Assembly (NCBI RefSeq): GCF_010686655.1
Contig: NZ_JAAGVY010000048.1
Coordinates: forward strand, 1-32,099
DNA length: 32,099 bases
DNA from: Cryomorpha ignava
GTDB taxonomy: Bacteria > Bacteroidota > Bacteroidia > Flavobacteriales_D > Cryomorphaceae
Direction of reading: 5' to 3'
The notes beneath the pieces are model-generated. The model saw only the letters and a program-made list of their open reading frames with translations, was not told where the DNA came from and made no database searches. The translations under genes and the position numbers were made by a program. Of the stretch, positions 1 to 7,825 are shown one piece after another (position 1 is the first letter of the stretch; every line of letters starts with the position of its first letter).

Positions 1-48
1 CAAAAATGATGACAACACCAACCCCGTTAAATAGAATGGCGCGTGTAA

Positions 49-68
49 AGGCGCGATGCTTCGCGCCT
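49..68 (+). repeat. R2 hairpin, copy 1
   Basis: Perfect inverted repeat: arms AGGCGCGA and TCGCGCCT, loop TGCT. Flanking ATGGCGCGT and ACGCCCAT can extend the stem imperfectly. Six copies occur in the window, all in the same orientation. No T-run follows, so it is not an ordinary intrinsic terminator. Confidence 0.9.
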
Positions 69-379
69 CTAATACGCCCATTCATTGTTCAACATCAAAA
101 TGAAAACCGTCAGCATTCAAAACGTAATTTACCTTAGAATGTAAACATGTTCTTACCGGGATTCAAAAATGATGACAACAAAACGTTCTCTTTAACACCG
201 TTGAAAAAAAAACACATGTGAAAAACACCAACGACGTTGCATCATTAATGTCGCAATCAACAAATCGTATCCAGACCGCCGGGGTATAAATTTCAAAATA
301 TAAACCAATCACATTCACCGGTCGAAACCGCAGGTTGCAGATCCCGCCTTAGCGGGGCGGATGAACGTGATTGATATTT

Positions 380-470
380 AACCCCGGATTAAAATCCGGG
401 GCTACAATAACGATCGTGCCTACAGCACTGCTACGTTAAATATTGAATCTACCTTGGAGAGGTCCAATAT
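380..470 (+). repeat. CCCCGGATT hairpin module, copy 1
   Basis: Perfect 9-bp hairpin with arms CCCCGGATT (382-390) and AATCCGGGG (393-401) and a 2-base AA spacer. It is followed by a conserved tail beginning GCTACAATAAC and containing GCCTACAGCACTGCTACG. The same hairpin and tail recur at 6554-6640, so this is a dispersed repeat and not a gene-specific terminator. Confidence 0.8.
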
Positions 471-510
471 CTGTCGAAAAAGATACCCGAATGTTAATCG
501 CCGACGCTGT

Positions 511-668
511 CCATTTACCTTACATGCGTACTCCCAAAAGGTCGTCGGTGAGATCGCTTCGCTAAGTGCGAGTACCTCAACTTAGCGCAGCGCTTTCACG
601 TGGTCATTGAGCGCAGTCGAAATGCAGCGAAGCAAGTAATGCGGCGCATACGGCCTCTCGTTGGTCGT
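511..668 (+). repeat. I element, copy 1, carrying a nested N element
   Basis: Begins CCATTTACC and ends GTTGGTCGT, the same ends as the copies at 7609-7695 and (inverted) 3408-3505. It lies directly after the R3 hairpin 5' arm plus loop bases GT (502-510) and before AGGC, the same insertion point as in the other copies. The R3 3' arm is degraded here. A 59-bp N element sits inside at 582-640. Confidence 0.75.
582..640 (+). repeat. N element, copy 1 (59 bp), nested in the I element
   Basis: Interrupts the I-element string CTCAAC/GCGGCGCAT, which is contiguous at 7609-7695 and 9752-9798. It starts TTAG, contains GTGGTCATTGAGCGCAGTCG and ends GCAAGTAAT. A 59-bp copy with the same ends lies at 16021-16079. 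Its core resembles a sequence (GGTCA-TGAGC-GTCGAA type) that I recall as widely dispersed in Bacteroidota genomes. Confidence 0.75.
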
Positions 669-749
669 AGGCTTAAATCAAGTTGAACCTTGTTGGTTTT
701 TTTTGAAAACGCTTGTCAAAGAAACATATGTTTTGTAATTTCAGGCTCA

Positions 750-1766
750 ATGGATTTGAAATCAAAATTGAGAGTTGAGGGTTCGAAAAATTGCTCTGGA
801 GACATTATTGGTCTAAATAAGATTAGACAACTTAAGGAGTCAAATTACTATGTCATCCCTCAAACCCTTGATGGGGATGCGCCTAAAGAGTTTGTAAGTG
901 CTTATTTTTATTCTAAATCAAATAAATTTCACAAAAAGAACAGTAGTTCATGGTACAAGTATATCGCGAAAACGGCTGAAAAGTGGTATCCCATCGAGTC
1001 TATTACTGAGTTTACAATAAACAAATTAGGAGAGACGCTGGGTCTCAAAATGAATGAATCTGAATTGGTTTATTGTAATGGTCAGATTCGTTTTTTCAGC
1101 AAATATTTCCTCAAAAAGGATGAGATTCTACTTCATGGAGCAGAAATTTGCGGTGATTACTTAAATGATCGCGTTTTCGCAAACGAAATTGCAGGTGATA
1201 AAAATACGGCTCGGGAATTTTTCACCTTTGAATTTATTTGTGAAGCCTTAGATAAGATATTCAAAAGTCATTCGTTTAAATTAAAACTTGAATTTGTAAG
1301 AATGCTGGTTTTCGATTGTCTCATAGGAAATAATGATAGACATTTTTATAATTGGGGTGTTATCGCAAATACACGTCGTAGTGTGAAAATGCCTATCTTT
1401 GCTCCCGTTTATGATTCGGCTAGAGGGTTGTTTTGGAATCAAAGTGATGAAAAAATTAGACACTTTCATTCCCTATTAAGCAATCCCAATAGCAGAAAAA
1501 TAGAGAAATATTCGAAAGTATCACAGCCTAGAGTTAGTATAGAAAGTAATAAGAATGCTAACCATTTTGAGCTAATAGAGTATATTATAGCTACTGATGC
1601 TAGGTATAAGGCTGTGGTCATCGATTTGTGTTCAGAATCTAATGAGAGGGAAGTTCTGGAGAGATTCAGGAATGATTGTTGTTGCTTTATGATTAGAGAG
1701 CGGCAAGATTTAATTGAACAGTTACTTAAACGGAGATTTAAAACGACGCGAGAATTAATATCATGA
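750..1766 (+). CDS. HipA-like serine/threonine kinase (toxin-like, HipT/HipA C-terminal domain)
   Basis: Protein of 338 residues resembling the kinase core of HipA toxins. Visible motifs are a candidate ATP-binding lysine in YIAKT (K74), the catalytic loop LIGNNDRHFYNWG with D196 and N201, and the metal-binding segment APVYDSARGL with D222. It lacks the N-terminal HipA subdomain; a separate protein resembling that subdomain is encoded next, overlapping by 4 bases (ATGA). HipA-family kinases phosphorylate aminoacyl-tRNA synthetases (GltX for HipA, TrpS for HipT) and stop translation; the substrate here is unknown. I chose the ATG at 750; the frame opens upstream with a TTG at 690, but that stretch is next to repeat sequence. 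No HipB-like DNA-binding gene lies upstream. Base composition is more AT-rich than the flanking repeats. It could also be a non-toxic HipA-like kinase. Confidence 0.8.
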   Translation: MDLKSKLRVEGSKNCSGDIIGLNKIRQLKESNYYVIPQTLDGDAPKEFVSAYFYSKSNKFHKKNSSSWYKYIAKTAEKWYPIESITEFTINKLGETLGLKMNESELVYCNGQIRFFSKYFLKKDEILLHGAEICGDYLNDRVFANEIAGDKNTAREFFTFEFICEALDKIFKSHSFKLKLEFVRMLVFDCLIGNNDRHFYNWGVIANTRRSVKMPIFAPVYDSARGLFWNQSDEKIRHFHSLLSNPNSRKIEKYSKVSQPRVSIESNKNANHFELIEYIIATDARYKAVVIDLCSESNEREVLERFRNDCCCFMIRERQDLIEQLLKRRFKTTRELIS

Positions 1767-2146
1767 TACAAGGAATATTTAACAAGTTATTTTCTAAAGG
1801 TGATGCCCCTCATGACTTTGCGCCAATGGAGCAGGTTGGGCAAATGACACTTAAATTAAATGATTTAGTTATTGGTTTTTTGACTTGTACAAATGGTGAA
1901 TGGACATTCAAATATTCCGATGAATTTCAGAATCAGAATGAATTCCACTCTATTGTTGGCTTTCCAAAATTAGATAAAGAGTATAAATCTAATGAGTTAT
2001 GGCCTTTTTTTCAAATCCGAATTCCCGGATTAAAACAGCCAGCCATCATAGAAACGATCAAAAAAGAACATATCAAGAATAATGAGTTTGACCTACTAAA
2101 ACGATTTGGACGAAAATCAGTCTCAAATCCTTACGAATTAGTATAA
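1763..2146 (+). CDS. Stand-alone HipA N-terminal-domain protein (HipS-like candidate antitoxin)
   Basis: Protein of 127 residues. Residues 28-90 fit the HipA N-terminal subdomain: a strand with 'LNDLVIGFL', then 'GEWTFKYSDEF', a serine-bearing 'HSIVGFP', and 'ELWPFFQIRIPG', matching the usual LFPFF-LLPEG end of that domain. In HipBST systems this subdomain is a separate protein, HipS, that neutralises the kinase HipT. Here the start codon overlaps the kinase stop codon (ATGA), suggesting coupled translation, and the order is kinase first, the reverse of classical hipB-hipS-hipT. The assignment rests on motif resemblance only; the first 25 and last 35 residues are not recognised. Confidence 0.6.
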   Translation: MIQGIFNKLFSKGDAPHDFAPMEQVGQMTLKLNDLVIGFLTCTNGEWTFKYSDEFQNQNEFHSIVGFPKLDKEYKSNELWPFFQIRIPGLKQPAIIETIKKEHIKNNEFDLLKRFGRKSVSNPYELV

Positions 2147-2661
2147 TGAATTTCCCACCGGCAGAAGAACGTTGAGTTTTTTTAGCTTTTAGCTGTTGGC
2201 CTTTAGCTGTTGGCTTTTGCGTTCGTCCTTATAGAAACCGTTTTTTCCTTAGACCGCCCCCCGCCCCGCTCCGTTGGGCATCCGCCCTGCGGCAAACAAA
2301 GACTCATCTCTGCCGTCCTTCGAGAAGTCGAATATGTATACAACTACGAATCAGATGATATGTCGCGTCGCTCCGCTGGGCATCTGCCCTGCGGCAAACA
2401 AAGTTTCATATCTGCCGCCCTTGGAAAGATCGAATATTTATCGAAAAAGATGTTGGCATGTTAACCACCGACCCTGTAAGGGTCGCATGTTTGTAGAATA
2501 ACGATTGGTAGATTAACAAGGTGTTGGCGGCATTTTTGACGATTCATTAACCACCAAAAACAGCACAGAAAACGTAATTTACCTTGGAATGAAAACATGT
2601 TCTTACCGGGATTCAAAAATGATGACAACACCAACCCCGTTAAATAGAATGGCGCGTGTAA

Positions 2662-2681
2662 AGGCGCGATGCTTCGCGCCT
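2662..2681 (+). repeat. R2 hairpin, copy 2
   Basis: Identical arms and loop to the copy at 49-68. It is followed directly by an R1 module instead of the ATTCATTGTTC tail seen in most copies, marking a module junction. Confidence 0.9.
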
Positions 2682-3087
2682 CTAATACGCCCCGCTCCGC
2701 TGGGCATCCGCCCTGCGGCAAACAAAGACTCATCTCTGCCGTCCTTCGAGAAGTCGAATATGTATACAACTACGAATCAGATGATATGTCGCCCCGCTCC
2801 GCTGGGCATCCGCCCTGCGGCAAACGAAGTTTCATTTCATTCCACCCTTGGAAAGATCGAATATTTATCGAAAAAGATGTTAGCATGTTAACCACCGACG
2901 CTGTAGGTGTCCCATGTTTGTAGAATAACGATTGGTAGATTAACAAGGTGTTGGCGGCATTTTTGACGATTCATTAACCACCAAAATAGCATTCAAAACG
3001 TAATTTACCTTGGAATGAAAACATGTTATTTCCGGGATTCAAAAATGATGACAACACCAACCCCGTTAAATAGAATGGCGCGTGTAA

Positions 3088-3107
3088 AGGCGCGATGCTT
3101 CGCGCCT
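3088..3107 (+). repeat. R2 hairpin, copy 3
   Basis: Identical arms and loop to the copy at 49-68, at the end of the second 427-bp unit. Confidence 0.9.
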
Positions 3108-3407
3108 CTAATACGCCCATTCATTGTTCAACATCAAAATGAAAACCGTCAGCATTCAAAACGTAACCTACGTTGGAATGAAAATATGTCCTTACCGGGA
3201 TTCAAAAATGGTGACAACTAAGAAGCGATCTCTTGAACACCATTAAAAAATAAACACGTGTGAAAAACACCAACGACGTTGCATCATTAATGTCGCAACC
3301 AACAAACCATATTCACCCCGCCGGATTAAAAATTTAAATATAAACTCAAATCATTCACCGGCGGACGGACGTCAAGAAACGTACGATACTACACATATTG
3401 CACCCCT

Positions 3408-3505
3408 ACGACCAACGGGAGTGCGTATGTACGACCATTTGGGAGTCCGTACGCGCCGCGTTGAGGTACTCGCACTTACGAAGCGATCTCACCGAAGGTA
3501 AATGG
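3408..3505 (-). repeat. I element, copy 2, inverted
   Basis: Read on the minus strand it starts CCATTTACCTTCGGTGAGAT and ends CCCGTTGGTCGT, like the copy at 7609-7695. Its minus-strand flanks are CCTGT before and AGGGG after, matching the R3 loop insertion context (CTGT | AGG) of the plus-strand copies. The surrounding hairpin arms have diverged (GCATCCT against AGGGGTGC). It has no nested N element. Confidence 0.75.
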
Positions 3506-3581
3506 ACAGGATGCTCCCTCCGTGCATATTTGAAACATTGTGCACCAAAACTCTTCTCCATCTTAGTGCACTATTCTAACT

Positions 3582-3604
3582 AAAAAGCGATTGATGAAAC
3601 GCTT
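3582..3604 (-). terminator. Weak intrinsic terminator candidate after the SGNH gene
   Basis: On the minus strand, AAGCG and CGCTT can pair over a 10-base loop and are followed by a short T-run. It lies about 60 bases past the stop codon of the SGNH-like gene. The 5-bp stem is short, so this is tentative. Confidence 0.35.
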
Positions 3605-3661
3605 CATTTATTTCTTTACTCCTTATTAATCAATAGGCAAAGGTGTGATACACAATTTCAA

Positions 3662-4570
3662 CTATTGATGAGCTGTTTTCGTCAACTCAAATATATCCTC
3701 ACTAAGTATCTCTGAAAATCGGTTTGCGGCAGCTTCATTAAAATGAGTAATATCTGTAAAGTCAGTCATTTTAAAATCATGATTTTTGCTGTAATTAAAG
3801 TAAAACACTTGCTTATTATCCACAAAATCATTGATGAACGAATTAAACAACTCTCGTTCGGCGGGCGTATGTGCCTTTAGTTCATTTTCCCGCAAAGGAG
3901 GCATTACCATAAACACGGTAATACCATTTGCCCTGCACAAATCAATGATCTTTTTAAAATAGTTTACTTGAAAATCAAGCCGGGTTAGATCTCTTTCTAC
4001 TGTGTTTGTTTCTTTTGCTTTTCCGGGTTTTATAAACTGTCCGTTTTCACGCTGAAACGGCTTGTCTTCTACTCGCTTTAGTCCACGCAGCTTCATTGGA
4101 TTTACATTGCCTAAATAATAATCTATTTTTTGGAGCAGCAAATTACCTTCGGGATAATCATTCATATAATCGGCACCTAATAAATCGCCGTAAACATAAT
4201 TTCTTGTGTCAGATTTAAAACTAAATTGATGATAGTCAACACCAAGAATTACTTTATTGAAAACCTTACCGTTATCAAGTACATATTTCAGTTTGAAGTA
4301 AAGCTGGTTATAGGTATCGTTATCATGAGAGAAGTTGAAAGTCTGGCAATAGAATCTATCCGGATTAAGACCTCTATAAAGTCGGCTATTTCCCAAAATC
4401 AATAACTCGTAGTCTCTACTTAGTGAATTCTTAAACGACTGATGAATTTCCTGTTTGGTAGTTGGCCCATATTGAATGGACAATACATCAGGCATAAAAA
4501 TCATTGCTGCGATACAATAAATCAGAATTGGAATAATGAACAGCGCTAGTTTCCGGAACATTTTTCTCAT
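3662..4570 (-). CDS. SGNH-fold hydrolase-like protein, partner of the MBOAT acyltransferase
   Basis: Protein of 302 residues with one N-terminal membrane anchor (about 8-27), so the rest is probably periplasmic. Residues 56-70, 'LLILGNSRLYRGLNPD', fit SGNH block I with S62 as candidate nucleophile. Near the C-terminus, DITH (D273, H276) fits the Asp-x-x-His of block V. Homologous partners of AlgI-type MBOAT proteins (AlgJ/AlgX, DltD, PatB) complete acyl transfer to a surface polymer. The gene starts 3 bases after the MBOAT stop codon on the same strand, so co-transcription is very likely. No polymer biosynthesis genes are in the window, so the acceptor is unknown. It could instead be a DUF1574-like protein of the same fold. 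Confidence 0.75.
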   Translation of the reverse strand: MRKMFRKLALFIIPILIYCIAAMIFMPDVLSIQYGPTTKQEIHQSFKNSLSRDYELLILGNSRLYRGLNPDRFYCQTFNFSHDNDTYNQLYFKLKYVLDNGKVFNKVILGVDYHQFSFKSDTRNYVYGDLLGADYMNDYPEGNLLLQKIDYYLGNVNPMKLRGLKRVEDKPFQRENGQFIKPGKAKETNTVERDLTRLDFQVNYFKKIIDLCRANGITVFMVMPPLRENELKAHTPAERELFNSFINDFVDNKQVFYFNYSKNHDFKMTDFTDITHFNEAAANRFSEILSEDIFELTKTAHQ

Positions 4571-4573
4571 AGC

Positions 4574-6025
4574 CTAAAACTGAAAATAGATGAATTCCTG
4601 CTTCTGACCGCCAAAGAAGAATATTGCGAAAATAATTACATAATACAGTGCATATCTGTACACTCGCTTCCATGAATGGCCCATTTTTTCAAGAGTATAT
4701 GCATTTTCTCTGCCCAGCCATTCCATAACAATGAAGATTACAACCAACAGTATTTCAGTTTTTGGAAAGATAGTATAGGTACTCATTTGTATAGAAGGAA
4801 GTACAAAGAATTCCTTTGTAAAAATCCCGGCAATATACCCGAACGCATGACCAACACTATCTGCCCTAAAAAATATCCACGCAATGACCGTAAGTCCAAA
4901 CGTTCCAACCATTCCGGCAATTTCGCGAAAGCTTGGAAAACCATGTTGGCCAATGACATCCAGATTTCTGCGGTTCTTGCCAAATAATAAAAGTGGCAAA
5001 AAGTAAATGGCATTCAGACCTCCCCAAATCACAAAAGTCCAATTGGCACCGTGCCAGAACCCGCTTACCAGAAATATGATAAACACATTGCGCACCACTT
5101 TGGCCATAGAGCCACGACTACCGCCTAAGGGGATATACAGGTAATCGCGAAACCAGGTGCTAAGCGAAATGTGCCACCGCCGCCAGAATTCTGCAATATC
5201 GCGCGAGAAATACGGAAAAGCGAAATTTTGCATCAACCTGAAACCAAATAGACGCCCGGTACCAATAGCAATATCGGAGTATCCCGAGAAATCGCCGTAA
5301 ATCTGAAAAGCAAAGAATACACCGCCCAAGACTAGTGTTAAGCCGCTGTACTGATCCGAATTATTGAAAATAATATCGGCGTAGGCTCCGCAGTTATCGG
5401 CTATGACCACCTTCTTAAAAAGTCCCCAGAGAATTTGCCGCATCCCATCAACCGCTTCGGGGTAGCTAAACTTCTTTTTGGTAAAAAACTGGGGGAGCAG
5501 GTGTGTGGCGCGCTCGATGGGGCCGGCCACCAGCTGCGGGAAAAAGCTAACGAAAGCCGTAAAGGCCATAAAATCGCGCGTGGGCTCCAGCTGCCTTCTA
5601 TACACATCAATGGTATAGCTAAGGGTTTGAAAAGTATAAAAGCTAATCCCCACCGGCAGAATAACGTTCAGCGTGCCCGCCTGAAAATCGTGCCCAAAGA
5701 ATGAAAAAGCGGTAATGAAATTATCGACAAAGAAGTTGTAGTACTTAAAAAACCCCAGCAGCCCCAGGTTTACCAGCAGACTCGTCCACAGCAGCACCTT
5801 CCTTTTACTCACCCTTTCGGTCTTGCCCATTTGGAGTCCGATGGTGTAATCTACTAAGGTGCTAAACAGAATAAGCGATAGAAACCGCCAGTCCCACCAG
5901 CCATAAAACACATAACTCGCCAGTACGATAAGGCCATTCTGCTGCTTTCGGGTTTTAGTTACGAACCAGAATAGCAGAAAGACTATCGGTAGGAAGATTG
6001 CGAAATCTAAGGAGTTGAAGAGCAT
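4574..6025 (-). CDS. MBOAT family membrane-bound O-acyltransferase (AlgI-like)
   Basis: Protein of 483 residues, the usual AlgI length, with about ten or more hydrophobic segments. Diagnostic motifs are 'FFPQLVAGPIERATHLLPQF' (161-180), 'QIYGDFSGYSDIAIG' (241-255), 'FWRRWHISLSTWFRDYLYIP' (280-299) with conserved H285, and 'SGFWHGANWTFVIWGG' (321-336) with the catalytic histidine H325. Family members move an acyl group, commonly acetyl, across the inner membrane for O-acetylation of alginate or other surface polysaccharides. The start ATG is the first in frame, and the N-terminus 'MLFNSLDFAIFLPIVF' is typical. It forms a tight pair with the downstream SGNH-like gene. No acceptor pathway is visible, so naming it algI would overstate the evidence. 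Confidence 0.95.
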   Translation of the reverse strand: MLFNSLDFAIFLPIVFLLFWFVTKTRKQQNGLIVLASYVFYGWWDWRFLSLILFSTLVDYTIGLQMGKTERVSKRKVLLWTSLLVNLGLLGFFKYYNFFVDNFITAFSFFGHDFQAGTLNVILPVGISFYTFQTLSYTIDVYRRQLEPTRDFMAFTAFVSFFPQLVAGPIERATHLLPQFFTKKKFSYPEAVDGMRQILWGLFKKVVIADNCGAYADIIFNNSDQYSGLTLVLGGVFFAFQIYGDFSGYSDIAIGTGRLFGFRLMQNFAFPYFSRDIAEFWRRWHISLSTWFRDYLYIPLGGSRGSMAKVVRNVFIIFLVSGFWHGANWTFVIWGGLNAIYFLPLLLFGKNRRNLDVIGQHGFPSFREIAGMVGTFGLTVIAWIFFRADSVGHAFGYIAGIFTKEFFVLPSIQMSTYTIFPKTEILLVVIFIVMEWLGRENAYTLEKMGHSWKRVYRYALYYVIIFAIFFFGGQKQEFIYFQF

Positions 6026-6551
6026 TGCCTATGGCCTTGTTGTTTTTAGTTTTTGGTTTTTGGTTTTTAGACGCGCGAACCTACGAACTTAAACTGTGTT
6101 TTAAAACACCGTTGTTTGTTTTTTGCCACCAAGTCTGCTCCGCTGGGCATGCGCCCTGCGGCAGTCGGAGTCTCATCCCAACCGCCCACAGCTTTCAATA
6201 AGCAACCCCCCTCTACCTCTGGGAGAGGGATGGGGTGAGGGATCTGGCCTATTCCAAGATCTTAGCAAATGACCCTCTCCACCAACTTCCCCGCTCCGCG
6301 GCATTTATTCCCTACGGTCATGAGATCGTTGCACTAAGTTGCAATGCTGCGGAATCCAACTTCTCGCTCCGCAGCATCTGTGCTGCTGCGGAATCCAGCT
6401 TTGATCTCCGCTGCGCTGGGTATCAACCCCCGCAAAGCGGGATCTAAAGACCTGCGCCGTTTCGTAAACAGACACGACATTAAAAAAGGCAATTATCATA
6501 AGGTAAAAACTGTCGTACTTACAGCACTACCCGACTCTATTTACCAACTTG

Positions 6552-6640
6552 TACCCCGGATTAAAATCCGGGGCTACAATAACTATCGTGCCTACAGCAC
6601 TGCTACGTTAAATATTGGATCTACATTGACGAGGTAGAAT
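6552..6640 (+). repeat. CCCCGGATT hairpin module, copy 2
   Basis: Arms CCCCGGATT (6554-6562) and AATCCGGGG (6565-6573) with the same AA spacer and the same GCTACAATAAC tail as the copy at 382-470, nearly identical over about 80 bases. Confidence 0.8.
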
Positions 6641-7608
6641 ATTTATAAAGCAACCTGTAGGAAGGCTAATCGCTAATACGGTGCTACCCCGCTCCGCAGC
6701 ATCTGTGCTGCTGCGGAATCCAGCTTTGATCTCAGATACGCTGGGCATGCGCCTGCGGCAAACGAAGTTTCATTTCATTCCACCCTTGGAAGGATCGAAT
6801 ATTTATCGAAAAAGATGTTAGCATGTTAACTACCGATGCTGTAGGTGTCGCATGTTTGTAGAATAACGATTGGTAGATTAACAAGGTGTTGGCGGCATTT
6901 TTGACGATTCATTAACCACCGGAAACAGCATTCAAAACGTAATTTACCCCGCTCCGCTGGGCATCCGCCCTGCGGCAAACAAAGACTCATGTCTGCCGTC
7001 CTTCGAGAAGTCGAATATGTATACAATTACGAATCAGATGATATGTCGCGTCGCTCCGTTGGGCATCCGCCCTGCGGCAAACAAAGTTTCATGTCAGCCG
7101 CCCTTGGAAAGATCGAATATTTATCGAAAAAGATGTTAGCATGTTAACCACCGACGCTGTAGGTGTCGCATGTTTGTAGAATAACGATTGGTAGATTAAC
7201 ATGGTGTTGGCGGCATTTTTGACGATTCATTAACCACCAAAAACAGCATTCAAAACGTAATTTACCTTGGAACCCGCTCCGCTGGGCATCCGCCCTGCGG
7301 CAAACAAAGTTTCATATCTGCCGCCCTTGGAAAGATCGAATATTTATCGAAAAAGATGTTAGCATGTTAACCACCGACGCTGTAGGTGTCGCATGTTTGT
7401 AGAATAACGATTGGTAGATTAACAAGGTGTTGGCGGCATTTTTGACGATTCATTAACCACCAAAATAGCATTCAAAACGTAATTTACCTTGGAATGAAAA
7501 CATGTTCTTACCGGGATTCAAAAATGATGACCACACCATTTAAAAAAAAACGTCGCATAACGCGTGACGTCTCAAAAGCTTCGCGTCGATGTTGACCACC
7601 GACGCTGT

Positions 7609-7695
7609 CCATTTACCTTCGGTGAGATCGCTTCGTACCTCAACGCGGCGCATACGGACTCCCTCCGGTCGTACATACTCACTCCCGTTGGTCGT
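7609..7695 (+). repeat. I element, copy 3 (87 bp), inserted in an R3 hairpin loop
   Basis: The flanking hairpin is intact: 5' arm CGACGCT (7600-7606), loop bases GT, the insert, loop base A, 3' arm GGCGTCG (7697-7703). The uninterrupted hairpin at 7375-7391 has only GTA in the same place. The insert starts CCATTTACCTTCGG and ends CCCGTTGGTCGT. Confidence 0.85.
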
Positions 7696-7762
7696 AGGCG
7701 TCGAATGTTTGTAGATATAAAGGTTCGTAGTCTGCCAAAAGTTAATACCACAGGTTTATAAA

Positions 7763-7805
7763 TTCACTTATTTAGTGAACTATTTTGCGTTTATTTGTAT
7801 CTTCG
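7763..7805 (+). promoter_or_regulatory. Candidate promoter and operator of the higBA operon
   Basis: A -7 box TATCTTCG (7798-7805), followed by CAC, resembles the Bacteroidota TAnnTTTG consensus. Upstream, TTCACT (7763-7768) and AGTGAA (7774-7779) form a perfect inverted repeat with a 5-base spacer over the expected -33 region, a plausible HigA operator. No clear -33 TTG is visible, which fits a repressible or weak promoter. An AAAGGA (7815-7820) sits 5 bases before the higB start. Confidence 0.55.
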
Positions 7806-7825
7806 CACTGTGACAAAGGAAAACT

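Larger units (their letters stand above)
1..749. repeat. Repeat island 1 (left edge, mosaic of hairpin modules)
   Basis: No gene is supported here. Bases 1-180 match stretches near 2615, 3041, 9940, 10420 and 10900, including the R2 hairpin at 49-68. Bases 180-330 (AT-rich, with a CACATGTG palindrome) match 3230-3360. Bases 380-520 match about 6552-6690. The rest is an R3 hairpin arm at 502-508 followed by a large inserted element ending at 668, immediately before the HipA-like gene. Short open frames here are repeat-derived and show no protein-like conservation. Confidence 0.85.
2263..3117 (+). repeat. Tandem duplication, period about 427 bp, two copies
   Basis: Landmarks recur 426-427 bp apart: AACAAAGACT at 2295 and 2721, TTAACCACCGAC at 2461 and 2888, and the R2 hairpin at 2662 and 3088. 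The second unit ends where an R1 module would restart but the sequence continues instead as ATTCATTGTTC. The copies differ by several substitutions, so the duplication is not very recent. Confidence 0.8.
2147..3581. repeat. Repeat island 2
   Basis: No gene is supported. After a short direct repeat (TTTAGCTGTTGGC occurs twice within 2180-2220), the island holds four R1 hairpins (arms close to CCGCTGGGC and GCCCTGCGG, loop ATCC or ATCT) at 2271-2292, 2373-2394, 2697-2718 and 2799-2820. It also has R3 hairpins at 2469-2485 and 2896-2912, R2 hairpins at 2662 and 3088, and an inverted I element at 3408-3505. Frames of 60-100 codons are open on both strands only because the repeats are GC-rich and repeated. 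Confidence 0.85.
6026..7760. repeat. Repeat island 3
   Basis: No gene is supported. Contents in order: tandem TTTTTGG-type repeats (6040-6070); an R1 variant with loop ATGC (6140-6161); a CCTCT/AGAGG hairpin in a CT/GA-rich module (6205-6240); two R4 hairpins, arms CCGCAGCA and TGCTGCGG (6369-6391, 6694-6716); the CCCCGGATT module (6552-6640); R3 hairpins at 6834-6850, 7152-7168 and 7375-7391; R1 hairpins at 6954-6975, 7056-7077 and 7279-7300; and an I element at 7609-7695. A string beginning GGTGTTGGCGGCATTTTTGA separates many modules. Confidence 0.85.

Noticed and set aside
49-68. R2 hairpins as intrinsic terminators
   Set aside because: No T-run follows any copy, and several copies are far from any gene end.
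582-640. Integron attC site (59-base element)
   Set aside because: Length is 59 bp but no RYYYAAC/GTTRRRY core pair is present, no integrase is seen, and the element is nested in another repeat, not between cassettes.
2210-3221. Several frames of 60-100 codons on both strands in repeat island 2
   Set aside because: They coincide with dispersed hairpin repeats, recur in several places with frame changes, show no domain or signal sequence, and overlap one another.
6235-7026. Frames of 60-97 codons in repeat island 3
   Set aside because: They lie across R1, R4 and CCCCGGATT hairpins; no protein-like features.
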